From: an uncultured Thomasclavelia sp. | Lineage (GTDB): Bacteria; Bacillota_I; Bacilli_A; Erysipelotrichales; Coprobacillaceae | DNA: 42,291 nt | Reading direction: 5' to 3' | NCBI GenBank assembly: GCA_910588165.1 | Contig: CAJUOR010000008.1 | Coordinates: forward strand, 1 to 42,291 | In this document: positions 1 through 8,690 of the stretch, in pieces | Position numbering within the stretch: the stretch's first letter is position 1 | Layout: each line of letters starts with the position of its first letter | The notes under the pieces: generated by a model | Database searches by the model: none | Seen by the model: only the letters and a program-made list of their open reading frames with translations | Told to the model about the DNA's origin: nothing | Program-made: the position numbers and the translations under genes

Positions 1-60
1 GCTCGAACCGCTGACCCTCTGCTTGTAAGGCAGACGCTCTCCCAACTGAGCTAAGTCTCC
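1..60 (-). tRNA. tRNA-Val (anticodon TAC), 3' part cut by window edge
   Basis: Read on the minus strand, the sequence begins GGAGACT (acceptor), followed by a D-arm with AGCTCAGTTGGGAGAGC. The anticodon stem TCTGC/GCAGA encloses the loop CTTACAA, so the anticodon is TAC (valine). The T-arm begins GCGGTTCGAGC and is cut by the window start, so the 3' acceptor strand is not visible. Confidence 0.93.
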
Positions 61-77
61 ATCTCTAGCGCTCGTAT

Positions 78-106
78 ATAATACCATAACTCCACCTATT
101 CGTCAA
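78..106 (-). promoter_or_regulatory. Sigma-A promoter of the tRNA-Val gene
   Basis: On the minus strand TTGACG (101-106) and TATTAT (78-83) are separated by exactly 17 bp. The -10 box ends 17 bases before the tRNA 5' end. It lies just after the terminator of the preceding operon, as expected for an independent stable-RNA unit. Confidence 0.72.
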
Positions 107-149
107 CTATTTTGTATAAAAATATAAAAATATTTTCTTTTATCATCAT

Positions 150-180
150 TTAAAAAGTCACCTTTATTTTAAAGTGACTT
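150..180 (-). terminator. Terminator of the methyltransferase/YunB operon
   Basis: A 7-bp inverted repeat (155-161 with 174-180, AAGTCAC/GTGACTT) is followed on the minus strand by a short T-run. The stem overlaps the stop codon of the preceding gene. Confidence 0.7.
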
Positions 181-1600
181 CATAGATATATAAATATTGT
201 TGCCCAATCATCAGAATTTTTCTTTTCAAGCTCAAATATTTAACTTTCTTTGCACACTGCTCTACCAACTTACCTTCTGCACTATATAAAGCAACAATGC
301 CTTGATGATTGACTAATTTCTCAATTTGTCTGAAAATGGTAAGATATAATCTCTCAACACTTTCCCTCTTTTCTTTATGATGAATGTTAGGTAACACTGT
401 AAGCATTTCATCAAACTTCCTCTGATGTTCAAAGGTATGAATATCTCTTTGAACAAAGCGAATATCGACATTCGCCTTCTGAGCATTATGTTTAGCTTTA
501 CTCATCATCTCCGAGCTGACATCTAGCCCCATGACAAAGTGCGGTGTCGCTAATTTACAGCGTTCAATCAACAATGTTCCATCATTGCACAAAGGATCTA
601 AAACTTTGTCATCTAATTGAACATAGTCTTGGAGATAATGTGCAATTAAACTAGCTGTTGTCCCTGAAACAGAAGTGGAAGAAATCTGTTGACGATAGGT
701 AAAACGTCGGTCTTCAATCGTCAATAATTTCAAATAAACTAGTCCCTGCCTTGCTTTATTCTTGCGTAAACGAATTTCGATTTCATAATCACCGGGGTGA
801 TTTTCTAAACGCGACTGCCCTGTTATCTCTAATAACTGAGCAATTTTCTTAGCTAACACACTATCCTCACAGTCCACTCTAAAACGATAGGCAAAATCTC
901 CTTCATGACAAGAGTCTAAAAATTGAAGCATACGTTTAGCTACTTGACCTTCTTTAACCGCTTCTTCATTTAAAGAAGGAAGTTTACAAAGCGGAAAATA
1001 AATACTTGAGAACAAGCGACTTTCATACAAACGCTGAATATCTTTAGTCTTTACCTGAACACCTAAACTCACTTTTTTACTATCTAACCAAGTTAATTCA
1101 TCAATCAGCACTTCCTGATGACCTGATGGCATCAGTAAAATCATAGGCACTTCTTTCTTGAGATAGGTAAACGTATGTTGTGGTAAAACTCGATATGCCT
1201 TTAAAAGCTGACGCAAAGCTTGCAATTCATCTTTATGATGTTTAGACATTTCCCCATCTAAGCAGTGTGTTAATCTTGCCTCTTCTTTCTCTAGACTCGG
1301 TACAATCTCACTAATATCAAAATATCGTAAACACCTAACCAATGCCCCTCGGATCATTAACTGCGGTTCATTCAAATACATATCTAAAATAATATCACGA
1401 TATTTGTCGATTTCTGTCACCGCTAAAATCTGAGCAGCTAATTTTCTAATCTTACTATCCTCATCTTTTAAAAGAGTTAAAAAATAAGTATCATCAGCCT
1501 CTAATTCTTCTATAAATTCATCTATATCTATTTGATTCTTTAATTCTGAAAGCACCGCACGCTTATTCTCTATCAATTTTAAGTTTTCCATATAACTCAT
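164..1600 (-). CDS. Methyltransferase-like protein with N-terminal helical repeats
   Basis: Encodes 478 aa. Residues about 1-140 are helical and resemble HEAT-type repeats. Residues about 230-290 look like a THUMP/ferredoxin-like RNA-binding segment. The C-terminal half is a Rossmann methyltransferase with a SAM-binding motif DPLCNDGTLLIE near residues 335-346 and an acidic motif II (GLDVSS). This resembles the Trm11/Trm14/RlmL class of RNA guanine methyltransferases, whose usual motif I is DPxCGxGT. The family's NPPY-type catalytic motif is replaced by LPNI near residue 403, so the target or even activity is uncertain. The start at 1600 is chosen because AGAGGTGA sits 5 bases upstream; a longer frame to 1639 lacks such a site. 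It is the last gene of the operon after the CotS-like and YunB genes. Confidence 0.62.
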   Translation of the reverse strand: MSYMENLKLIENKRAVLSELKNQIDIDEFIEELEADDTYFLTLLKDEDSKIRKLAAQILAVTEIDKYRDIILDMYLNEPQLMIRGALVRCLRYFDISEIVPSLEKEEARLTHCLDGEMSKHHKDELQALRQLLKAYRVLPQHTFTYLKKEVPMILLMPSGHQEVLIDELTWLDSKKVSLGVQVKTKDIQRLYESRLFSSIYFPLCKLPSLNEEAVKEGQVAKRMLQFLDSCHEGDFAYRFRVDCEDSVLAKKIAQLLEITGQSRLENHPGDYEIEIRLRKNKARQGLVYLKLLTIEDRRFTYRQQISSTSVSGTTASLIAHYLQDYVQLDDKVLDPLCNDGTLLIERCKLATPHFVMGLDVSSEMMSKAKHNAQKANVDIRFVQRDIHTFEHQRKFDEMLTVLPNIHHKEKRESVERLYLTIFRQIEKLVNHQGIVALYSAEGKLVEQCAKKVKYLSLKRKILMIGQQYLYIYEVTLK

Positions 1601-1641
1601 GCCTATCACCTCTACGTTAATATACCATAAATGAAACAAGA

Positions 1642-2508
1642 TTACCAGTTCAATGGTTTCAGATGAATTTTTCTTGTGAGTAACATATAGATTTTTTTGA
1701 TTGCCACTAGATGTTTATCCATCTGTTCACAAAAATAAGCATCATCTAATAAAGATTCCTTATTCAAAAAATAGGCTTCCTCGATCAAATCAAAAAACCA
1801 AACCGGATATAGTAGACGACAAAAAAAGTACAGCATTTCTGCAGGTGTATAGCCCTGCTGTTCAAAGCAGCGCATAACTTCATTTTCATCTATCAAGCCA
1901 TGAAGAAACAGTTCACTCAAATCCCTAGCTCGATTATCCATGATAAAATTCATAGGATACATACAGTTTTTAAAATCCAAAGCATGAATACGACGATGAC
2001 AAACCATATTTAAAGCCACTCCACTAGGATAATCATAAATCAAGTCATTGAGTATGCCTATTGCCGTTTTAGCCATACCGATATGATATTCAATCAAAGT
2101 CATTTTAAAGGCATAATGGTTTTGATGACAGTCTACTTCATATGCGAATCTTTTTTGAACAAACTCTACCTTCTCTATCCATCTTTCTCTTACGTCGACT
2201 AATGTTTTATGCGAAGAAAGCGTAATGTAATGAGGCATAAAAAAGGTTTCTAAAGAAACAGGGAATTCATTGATTTGAAAAACAACCTGATGATTAGTTA
2301 AAAAATGCCTTTGCATATTTTTAATAGGCAGATAGCCCCCTTGTCCCATCCGGTTAATGACTAATCGATTTATTTCTAAAAGCTGGCATAGTTGTTTTTC
2401 ACTTAAATAACAATCCACTAAGCAAAACCGTTGATTTTGAAATTGAAAGATATTATTCTCAATCCACGTAGGATAAATACCATAAAAATTATTTAATAGT
2501 TCATTCAT
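1642..2508 (-). CDS. CotS/YutH-like spore-coat pseudokinase (putative)
   Basis: Encodes 288 aa with no signal peptide. The pattern follows the CotS/YtaA/YutH kinase-like family: an N-lobe with FCLVDC where active relatives have a lysine after the strand; a region near 161-200 (CHRRIHAL, then FIMDNRARDLSELF) that lines up with the HGD/HRD catalytic loop and the DFD metal motif of aminoglycoside-phosphotransferase folds; and LLYPVWFFDLIEEAY (232-246), like the YPEKFW...Y stretch of CotS proteins. The catalytic aspartate and the lysine appear to be lost, so this is probably a non-catalytic structural member. Its start overlaps the yunB stop by 4 bp (ATGA), tying it to a sporulation gene. The family assignment is by eye; a plain hypothetical protein is the alternative. 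Confidence 0.5.
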   Translation of the reverse strand: MNELLNNFYGIYPTWIENNIFQFQNQRFCLVDCYLSEKQLCQLLEINRLVINRMGQGGYLPIKNMQRHFLTNHQVVFQINEFPVSLETFFMPHYITLSSHKTLVDVRERWIEKVEFVQKRFAYEVDCHQNHYAFKMTLIEYHIGMAKTAIGILNDLIYDYPSGVALNMVCHRRIHALDFKNCMYPMNFIMDNRARDLSELFLHGLIDENEVMRCFEQQGYTPAEMLYFFCRLLYPVWFFDLIEEAYFLNKESLLDDAYFCEQMDKHLVAIKKIYMLLTRKIHLKPLNW

Positions 2509-3182
2509 GAGTTACCCCCTATATATGTGTCCGGAATTTTCCCCTGAATAAGTTTCATAGCCACCGGAAAAGTCAATTCGATATTTTTCACATCATGGAA
2601 AAATGGTAAAATCATTTTCTGTTGAACAGTTAACTTGATTTCAAGCGTAATTAAAACATTGTTGATGTCATAACTTTCAACTCTTTGTTCAACTTTCCCC
2701 ACAACATTACTTTCGGTTTGGTAGCGAATCGGAATGCGCCAATGAAGAAAAGATACCGGAGGAAAAGCAATCAAAGACTCTAATGGGATTGTCGTAATAA
2801 TACCGTCATTTGTACTAATATTCTCTAAATATCTTTCAAAGCGCGAGTCATCTTTTCTGACATAATGACCTATTTGAACATCTTTAATAATACCTTCGGT
2901 CAGACTGACCATATCATCGGTTAGTTGATTTAAGTAAATGACATCATAATCAATACTTTCAATCTCGCCGTTTTCATTACGATGAATTTGAATCAATTCA
3001 TCATTGATATTTGAATCGAAAACGCTTCTTTTGGCATGAACCGCAACGGCACTGCAAAACTGTCTTAACGCCAGCTCACCATAAGCGTCCATGGTCGGTA
3101 GTATATGCATATAGCTTTTATAAACGCCAAAACCTAACCCTAATAAAATTGATATAATTAAGCTGATTTTCCATTTTTTCAT
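2505..3182 (-). CDS. yunB: Sporulation protein YunB
   Basis: Encodes 225 aa with one N-terminal membrane anchor (about residues 7-21) and an extracytoplasmic body. It keeps features I recall of B. subtilis YunB: GEIESIDYD in the middle, the segment with RIPIRYQT, then DINNVLI, ILPF and a terminal PVAMKLIQGKIPDTYIGG. YunB belongs to the mother-cell (sigma-E) regulon in Bacillus and is needed for efficient sporulation; its biochemical role is not known. AGAGGAG lies 6 bases before the ATG. The overlapping downstream gene is CotS/YutH-like, which supports a spore-related operon. This is the clearest evidence for sporulation in the window. Confidence 0.85.
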   Translation of the reverse strand: MKKWKISLIISILLGLGFGVYKSYMHILPTMDAYGELALRQFCSAVAVHAKRSVFDSNINDELIQIHRNENGEIESIDYDVIYLNQLTDDMVSLTEGIIKDVQIGHYVRKDDSRFERYLENISTNDGIITTIPLESLIAFPPVSFLHWRIPIRYQTESNVVGKVEQRVESYDINNVLITLEIKLTVQQKMILPFFHDVKNIELTFPVAMKLIQGKIPDTYIGGNS

Positions 3183-3200
3183 AGACTTCTCCTCTTTTAA

Positions 3201-3208
3201 ATTATATG
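3201..3208 (-). promoter_or_regulatory. Possible -10 box upstream of yunB
   Basis: CATATAAT on the minus strand, 18 bases before the yunB ATG. It fits a sigma-E-type -10 (CATAnnnT) and also contains a sigma-A TATAAT. No convincing -35 for either factor was seen, so the sigma factor is undecided. Confidence 0.3.
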
Positions 3209-3218
3209 TCTAAGAAAT

Positions 3219-3247
3219 GAAAAAAGACTGACTATTTGAAAGTCAGC
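3219..3247 (-). terminator. Terminator of the suf/folate operon
   Basis: CTGACT/AGTCAG stem (3228-3233 with 3241-3246), then TCTTTTTT on the minus strand. It overlaps the last codons of the cyclo-ligase gene and separates it from yunB. Confidence 0.72.
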
Positions 3248-3789
3248 CTGCCTCTTTCTGTAATAACTTCATTAAGTTTCAAATCATGCACAAATACTTC
3301 AAACTCATGGGCTTGAAAACTAAATGCCAATCCACAAGTATATTGCGGGTATTTGTGCAAATAGCGGTCATAATAACCACCGCCCATACCTAAGCGATAG
3401 CCTTGTTGGTTAAAGGCAACTAATGGCACAATCAATATATCCATTGTCATGATGATAGGACAAGTATCCTTTGGCGCATAAATACCGAACTTTCCCATCT
3501 GTAAATCATCAATAGATTTAATTTTACGAAATACCATTTCGGTTTTAGATAAAACACAAGGCAACGCTACTTGCTTATTTTCTTTTAATAATGCCTTGAT
3601 GATACACATTGTATCGACTTCTTGTTTAACGCTACAATATAATCCTATCGTTTGGCTTTTTTGAAATTGCGAGGATTGTTGAAGCAATTTAAAAATTCGG
3701 TTGGAATAAGAAGCGTAAACAGCAGCCTCAAGCTGCTGTCTTTTTTTAGATATAGCTTTTCGAATAGAATAATTATCCAATGCTGCCAC
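3232..3789 (-). CDS. 5-formyltetrahydrofolate cyclo-ligase
   Basis: Encodes 185 aa. It converts 5-formyl-THF to 5,10-methenyl-THF using ATP (cytosolic one-carbon metabolism). The family signature [15 protein letters not shown] is present near residues 131-145, and the length is usual. The frame opens with GTG at 3789, inside the last codons of sufB (17-bp overlap); an in-frame TTG at 3780 is the alternative. Neither has a clear ribosome site, so translation is probably coupled to sufB. It is the last gene of the suf operon. The link between folate salvage and Fe-S assembly is positional only. The gene is called ygfA, yqgN or fau in different species. Confidence 0.93.
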   Translation of the reverse strand: MAALDNYSIRKAISKKRQQLEAAVYASYSNRIFKLLQQSSQFQKSQTIGLYCSVKQEVDTMCIIKALLKENKQVALPCVLSKTEMVFRKIKSIDDLQMGKFGIYAPKDTCPIIMTMDILIVPLVAFNQQGYRLGMGGGYYDRYLHKYPQYTCGLAFSFQAHEFEVFVHDLKLNEVITERGRLTFK

Positions 3790-5179
3790 TCATATCTAAT
3801 TTAATCAATTGATTTAACTCAACGGCATATTCCATCGGCAACTCACGTGAGAATGGTTCAATAAAGCCCATAACAATCATTTCTGTTGCTTGTGCCTTGG
3901 TTAAACCACGGCTCATCAAATAGAATAATTGATCTTCTGACACTTTTGAAACAGTTGCTTCATGCTCGATCGTTGAATCATTATTGCGCACATCATTGAT
4001 TGGGACTGTATCACTTGTGGAAATACTATCCAAAATCAATGTATCACATTCAACTTTACTTTTAGCCCCAACCGCATTTGGATTATGACGAACCATGCCA
4101 CGATAATTAACCTTACCCCCACGTCTTGAAACAGATTTGGAAATAATCTGACTGGAAGTATTTGGTGCTAAATGAATCATTTTAGAGCCTGAATCAATGA
4201 TTTGCACCTCATCAGCCACGGCAATGGTAATACAAGTGCCTTTAGCATTTTCACCGGCTAATACACAAGTCGGATATTTCATCGTAACTAAACTACCGAT
4301 ATTACCGTCAACCCATTCCATTGAACCGCCTTTTTCTACTTTGGCTCTTTGCGTCACCAAATTATAAATATTCTTAGACCAGTTTTGAATGGTCGTATAG
4401 CGACATTTAGCATCTTCTAAGACAACGATTTCTACCACCCCGGCGTGGAGTGAATCTTTAGAATATGAAGGAGCTGTACACCCTTCAACATAATGGATAT
4501 CCGAACCTTTATCGACAATGATTAAAGTTCTTTCAAACTGTGCCATACGTTCGGAATTGATACGGAAATATGACTGTAACGGTTTTTCTAATTTGACTCC
4601 CGGTGGAACATAAATAAATGAACCACCTGACCAAACCGCACCGTTTAAAGCGGAAAATTTGTTGTCATGATAAGGGATAACCGTATCGAAATACTTTTTA
4701 AAGATTTCCGGATATTCTCTTAAACCACTGTCAATATCTAAGAAGATAACGCCTTTCTCCTTTACTTCATCTAACATATTATGATAGACAACTTCGGATT
4801 CATACTGCGCACTGGCACCGGCTAAGAATTTCTGCTCTGCTTCAGGAATACCTAACTTATTAAAAGTATCTTTAATGGTTTCCGGTACTTCTTCCCATTT
4901 ATCAGTTTTATTGTCACTTGGACGAACATAGTATGTATAGTCGTCGAAATCCATGTTGCTTAAATCAACACCCCAAGTAGGCATTGGTTTTTCCAAAAAA
5001 CATTTTAATGATTTCAGACGATATTCTAACATCCATTCCGGTTCGCCTTTAATTTGCGAAATCTCTTTAACGATATCCTCGTTTAAACCTTTAGGTGTTT
5101 TAAAAACAGACACATCACCGTCATTAAAGCCATATTGGTATTCATCTTGATCAAGGAAGTTTTTTAAATGCTCACTCAC
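3773..5179 (-). CDS. sufB: Fe-S cluster assembly scaffold SufB
   Basis: Encodes 468 aa, the normal SufB size. SufB is the scaffold of the SufBCD complex on which Fe-S clusters are built in the cytosol. Recognisable segments are [22 protein letters not shown] and the C-terminal beta-helix with [21 protein letters not shown], shared with SufD. The start is GTG at 5179: GGGAGGTG sits about 8 bases upstream, and the first residues then match SufB size. A longer frame to 5218 would begin inside sufU without a ribosome site. It overlaps sufU by 8 bp, indicating tight coupling. Confidence 0.96.
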   Translation of the reverse strand: MSEHLKNFLDQDEYQYGFNDGDVSVFKTPKGLNEDIVKEISQIKGEPEWMLEYRLKSLKCFLEKPMPTWGVDLSNMDFDDYTYYVRPSDNKTDKWEEVPETIKDTFNKLGIPEAEQKFLAGASAQYESEVVYHNMLDEVKEKGVIFLDIDSGLREYPEIFKKYFDTVIPYHDNKFSALNGAVWSGGSFIYVPPGVKLEKPLQSYFRINSERMAQFERTLIIVDKGSDIHYVEGCTAPSYSKDSLHAGVVEIVVLEDAKCRYTTIQNWSKNIYNLVTQRAKVEKGGSMEWVDGNIGSLVTMKYPTCVLAGENAKGTCITIAVADEVQIIDSGSKMIHLAPNTSSQIISKSVSRRGGKVNYRGMVRHNPNAVGAKSKVECDTLILDSISTSDTVPINDVRNNDSTIEHEATVSKVSEDQLFYLMSRGLTKAQATEMIVMGFIEPFSRELPMEYAVELNQLIKLDMSGSIG

Positions 5180-5624
5180 CTTGTTCACCTCCCGTATGAC
5201 TTGCGATGAGCTGTTCAATCGCTTTCCAGCCTAAAGTCGCACATTTGATACGGTTAGCTTGCTTATGTGTATTTTGAAAAGCAATCGCTTCTTCTAACAA
5301 ATCAGCATCGTATTCTTTTTCATAAATCATATTCATATAATTTTCAATAATCGTTTTCGCTTTTTCAATTGACTGCCCTACTAAAAGTTCGGTCATAATC
5401 GAAGTACTTGCCGTACAAATAGCACAAGCCTCTCCATCAAAACGAATATCTTCAATGATCTCTCCATCAAATTTAGCCTGAACATCAATGTTGTCAATAC
5501 AAGTGCTGGAATTCATATTCACTTGTTGGTAGCTATCATCATTCATTAATTCATGATGTCTGGGATATTGGTAGTGATCCATAATAATTTCTCTTAAAAT
5601 TGTCGGATTATCCAAAGAAGGCAT
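5172..5624 (-). CDS. sufU: Zinc-dependent sulfur acceptor SufU
   Basis: Encodes 150 aa. SufU takes persulfide sulfur from SufS and passes it toward SufBCD in Gram-positive bacteria. The zinc ligands expected from B. subtilis SufU are present: C42 and D44 (TCID), C67 (GEACAIC) and C128 (RIKCATLGW). The usual CGD is CID here, keeping both ligands but losing the glycine. The start at 5624 is preferred because AAGGAGATGA lies 8 bases upstream; the ATG at 5636 falls directly on that site. It overlaps the end of sufS by 17 bp and sufB by 8 bp. Confidence 0.93.
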   Translation of the reverse strand: MPSLDNPTILREIIMDHYQYPRHHELMNDDSYQQVNMNSSTCIDNIDVQAKFDGEIIEDIRFDGEACAICTASTSIMTELLVGQSIEKAKTIIENYMNMIYEKEYDADLLEEAIAFQNTHKQANRIKCATLGWKAIEQLIASHTGGEQGE

Positions 5625-6837
5625 CGAGGAAGTCATCTCCTTTCTGACAAATTTCTACTAAACGATCAACATCTTCTTTCGTATTATAGAAATACAAAGA
5701 AGCTCGAACAGTATTTGTAACCTTTAAATATTCGTCTAAAATCTTAGCACAGTGCTGTCCGGCACGCACCGCAATACCATAACGATTAAACAAACTAGCT
5801 GCATCTTGGCTGAAAACACCTTTCAAATTAAACGCAATCGGACCTAAAGAGGCATCGGGATTGTAAATTTCAACTTCTTTTAAAGCTGACATTTTTTCAA
5901 TCGCATAGCTTCTTAAGTTCATTTCATGTTGCATAATATTTTCCATTCCGATTTCACTTAAATAATTTACCGCAGCTCCTAGTCCGATCGCACCTTCGAT
6001 ATTAGGTGTACCGGCTTCAAACTTCTCAGGCGGGTTCTTTAAACTTACCACACCGCAGGCATTATATCTTGCATTATTTCCGCCACCGTTGCGTGTCGGT
6101 GTCATGACTTTCAATAAATCATAACGTCCATATAATACGCCAATACCTGTCGGTCCACACATTTTATGACCTGAAAAAGCTAAGAAATCACAATCTAAAG
6201 CCTGAACGTCAACGGGCATATGCGGTACGCTTTGAGCCCCGTCAACAACTAAAAGAATGCCACGTTCATGAGCATAATCGGCAATCTCTCTAACCGGTAA
6301 AATATGACCTAAAACGTTGGTAACATGGGCTAAAGAAATAATTTTAGTATGCTCATTAACAGCCTTTTTGACATTTTCAAGCGTAATACAACCTCTCTCA
6401 TCTAAATCAATGAAATTCACAACAACACCTATTTCCCTAGCGATATCAAACCAAGGTAATGTATTGCTGGCGTGTTCGGCAACCGAGATTAAAATCTCAT
6501 CGCCTTGATGCAAATGATATTTCGCATAACCATTTGCCACTAAATTTAAAGCATCGGTTGTCCCGGAAGTAAAAACAATTTCTTCTTTTTTAGAAGCGTT
6601 GATAAACTTGGCAATATCAGCTCGAGCTTGTTCAAATTTTTCATCAACAATCGCACTTAAATCATAATCACCGCGATGAGCATTAGCTGTATAATCACTT
6701 AGATATTCAACAATGGCATCAATCACAGGTTGAGGTTTAAATGTCGTTGCCCCATTATCTAAATAAACAAGAGGCTCACCTTGCATTTTCTTATGACTAA
6801 GCATCGGGAAATCTTGACGCCAACGATTGAAGTCCAT
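5608..6837 (-). CDS. sufS: Cysteine desulfurase SufS
   Basis: Encodes 409 aa, a group II PLP-dependent cysteine desulfurase that mobilises sulfur from cysteine for Fe-S assembly. The PLP lysine is K225 in FSGHKMCGPTGIG, the PLP-contacting histidine is in SVAEHASN, and the persulfide-carrying cysteine is C363 in RAGQHCA. The short loop around this cysteine is typical of SufS rather than IscS. AGGGG lies 7 bases before the ATG. It sits 2 bp after sufD and overlaps sufU, as in the usual sufCDSUB order. Confidence 0.97.
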   Translation of the reverse strand: MDFNRWRQDFPMLSHKKMQGEPLVYLDNGATTFKPQPVIDAIVEYLSDYTANAHRGDYDLSAIVDEKFEQARADIAKFINASKKEEIVFTSGTTDALNLVANGYAKYHLHQGDEILISVAEHASNTLPWFDIAREIGVVVNFIDLDERGCITLENVKKAVNEHTKIISLAHVTNVLGHILPVREIADYAHERGILLVVDGAQSVPHMPVDVQALDCDFLAFSGHKMCGPTGIGVLYGRYDLLKVMTPTRNGGGNNARYNACGVVSLKNPPEKFEAGTPNIEGAIGLGAAVNYLSEIGMENIMQHEMNLRSYAIEKMSALKEVEIYNPDASLGPIAFNLKGVFSQDAASLFNRYGIAVRAGQHCAKILDEYLKVTNTVRASLYFYNTKEDVDRLVEICQKGDDFLDAFFG

Positions 6838-6839
6838 TA

Positions 6840-7730
6840 TTATTCCCCTACCTTTCGCAAAAGAATATCCTCTATTTGTTTAATCAATCCATCATTATTG
6901 ACCATTTTAAAAGCCGGCAATAAATATCCCATGGTGATTAAGTGCATCGCTTGTTTCTTAGTTAAACCACGACTTTCCAAATAGTAAAGATGTTCTTCAT
7001 TCATTGCCCCCACACTAGCGGCATGGCTGGCTTTAACATCATAATCGTCAATATATAGATAAGGGTTAGCCTTAGCTATACATTGTGGTTCGAACACGAT
7101 AATACGACTTGTTTGATGCGATTCCGATTGGTGCATACCTTTGACAATGCGTCCGATACCATCAAATATCAATCTTGACTGATGTCTAACTACTCCGTAG
7201 TTTTCCATAAAACCATAAGTATTTTTAGCATGATGATTTAAGGTAACTTGATATCGTTTTCGATCTGTATTCCCGGCAATCGCGGCTAAATACAAGTGAG
7301 CATTAGCCCCCTGTCCATCTAAATCATATGTATAACTAGCATACGTATTACCATCGCTTAACTCACCATAGCTGACTTCTAAAACGGCATCATTAAACAA
7401 TTGACAATGCTCATCAATATTTAAGTCGCCTTGATGATTACTTTGATTTAAGTAAATCGCCTGCAACTGACTATCGTGTTCTAAGATGGTCTTTTTCTTG
7501 AAATCTCCACCTAAAACAAAATCACGAATTTCCACTAATTTCACATTTGAAAAAGGTTTAAGCACATAAGAAATAGCTAGTGGTGTTTGCATAACCAATT
7601 CTATTTCCACCTGTGCCTTCTTCTCTACAGTAATTTCTAACGGCCCTTGGTTACTGACTTGGACAAAAGCAGAATCATCTTTGGTCACTTGCCCTTTTTC
7701 ATCAATTAAAATTCTGATTTTATTAGCCAT
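6840..7730 (-). CDS. sufD: Fe-S assembly protein SufD (short form)
   Basis: Encodes 296 aa and pairs with SufB in the SufBC2D complex. The C-terminal core is clear: YDVKASHAASVGAMNEEHLYYL with the conserved histidine, followed by SRGLTKKQAMHLITMGYL, the same motif as in SufB. It is well below the usual length of about 400-430 aa, and the missing part is the N-terminal helical domain; the frame is intact, so this is a compact variant rather than a break. The start at 7730 has AAAGG 5 bases upstream and overlaps sufC by 8 bp; a frame extension to 7757 lacks a ribosome site. Confidence 0.9.
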   Translation of the reverse strand: MANKIRILIDEKGQVTKDDSAFVQVSNQGPLEITVEKKAQVEIELVMQTPLAISYVLKPFSNVKLVEIRDFVLGGDFKKKTILEHDSQLQAIYLNQSNHQGDLNIDEHCQLFNDAVLEVSYGELSDGNTYASYTYDLDGQGANAHLYLAAIAGNTDRKRYQVTLNHHAKNTYGFMENYGVVRHQSRLIFDGIGRIVKGMHQSESHQTSRIIVFEPQCIAKANPYLYIDDYDVKASHAASVGAMNEEHLYYLESRGLTKKQAMHLITMGYLLPAFKMVNNDGLIKQIEDILLRKVGE

Positions 7731-8544
7731 TTTGACCTTTCTTAACATTGGCCGCACATGTTCCTAAAACGACTGGTCGATTCTTCTCTTCTTTCAATAA
7801 ATCCACACCGTATTCTTTAACCCACTCATAACCTTCTTCATCAATTTTAGTAATCAATTCATAACCGCCTGAAACCACAATTTTCCCATTGACTAAAACA
7901 TGAACATGACTAGGCCTAACTAAATCAAATAATCTTTCATAATGCGAAACCATCATACAACCGAAGTTTTCACTACGCATCGAATTGATAGCTTTTGAAA
8001 CAACACGTAAAGCATCAACATCTAAGCCTGAATCAATCTCATCTAATAAAGCAAACTTAGGTTGAAGCAATTTCATCTGTAAAATCTCATTACGCTTCTT
8101 TTCACCGCCTGAAAAACCTTCGTTTAAATAGCGGTGAGCTAGATTTTCGTCCATTTCAAGCTCTGCGATATTACTTTCCAAAGCTCGAATAAATTTAAAC
8201 AATGAAATCGGTTTTTCTTGTCTGGCATTAACTGCAGCACGCAAGAAATCAGAGTTAGTTACCCCCGGAATTTCTTGGGGATACTGCATCCCTAAAAACA
8301 AACCGGCACGAGAACGTTCATCAACGCTCATGCTTAAAACATCTTGTCCATCTAAGGTAATAGAACCTTCTGTTACCTTATATTTCGGATGTCCCATAAT
8401 TGTAGATAAAAGAGTTGATTTACCATTTCCATTAGGTCCCATCAAAGCGTGGAACTCACCTGTTGATACTTCTAAATCAATTCCCTTCAAAATTTCTTTA
8501 TCTTCAATAGATACATGTAAATTTTCTATTTTCAAAGTCGACAT
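7723..8544 (-). CDS. sufC: Fe-S assembly ATPase SufC
   Basis: Encodes 273 aa, the cytosolic ABC-type ATPase of the SufBCD scaffold. It shows Walker A GPNGNGKST, a SufC-type signature FSGGEKKRNE, Walker B LLDEIDSGLD and the switch histidine in MVSHYERL. It has about 15-20 extra C-terminal residues (after KEYGVDLL) beyond many homologues. It is the first gene of the operon; AAAGGGG precedes the ATG by about 10 bases and a consensus-like promoter lies 26-54 bases upstream. Confidence 0.97.
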   Translation of the reverse strand: MSTLKIENLHVSIEDKEILKGIDLEVSTGEFHALMGPNGNGKSTLLSTIMGHPKYKVTEGSITLDGQDVLSMSVDERSRAGLFLGMQYPQEIPGVTNSDFLRAAVNARQEKPISLFKFIRALESNIAELEMDENLAHRYLNEGFSGGEKKRNEILQMKLLQPKFALLDEIDSGLDVDALRVVSKAINSMRSENFGCMMVSHYERLFDLVRPSHVHVLVNGKIVVSGGYELITKIDEEGYEWVKEYGVDLLKEEKNRPVVLGTCAANVKKGQNG

Positions 8545-8569
8545 TAAATTACGCCCCTTTCATTATCCT

Positions 8570-8598
8570 ATTGTACTAAAAATAGCTCATAAAAACAA
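8570..8598 (-). promoter_or_regulatory. Sigma-A promoter of the suf operon
   Basis: TTGTTT (8593-8598) and TACAAT (8570-8575) on the minus strand are spaced by 17 bp, 25 bases from the sufC ATG. It is the only promoter seen for the six overlapping or nearly contiguous genes down to 3232. No operator palindrome was recognised. Confidence 0.62.
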
Positions 8599-8636
8599 AT
8601 ACTTAGTCTTGATTTTTTGAAATATTTTAAGAAAAT

Positions 8637-8666
8637 ATGACGTTTTTGAAAAATCTATGATATAGT
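8637..8666 (+). promoter_or_regulatory. Probable promoter of the AI-2E-family gene
   Basis: ATGACG (8637-8642), 18 bp, then TATAGT (8661-8666), with a ribosome site 12 bases further on. The -35 is imperfect, so this is tentative. Confidence 0.4.
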
Positions 8667-8690
8667 AAGAGATGCAAAGGAGGAATGCAC

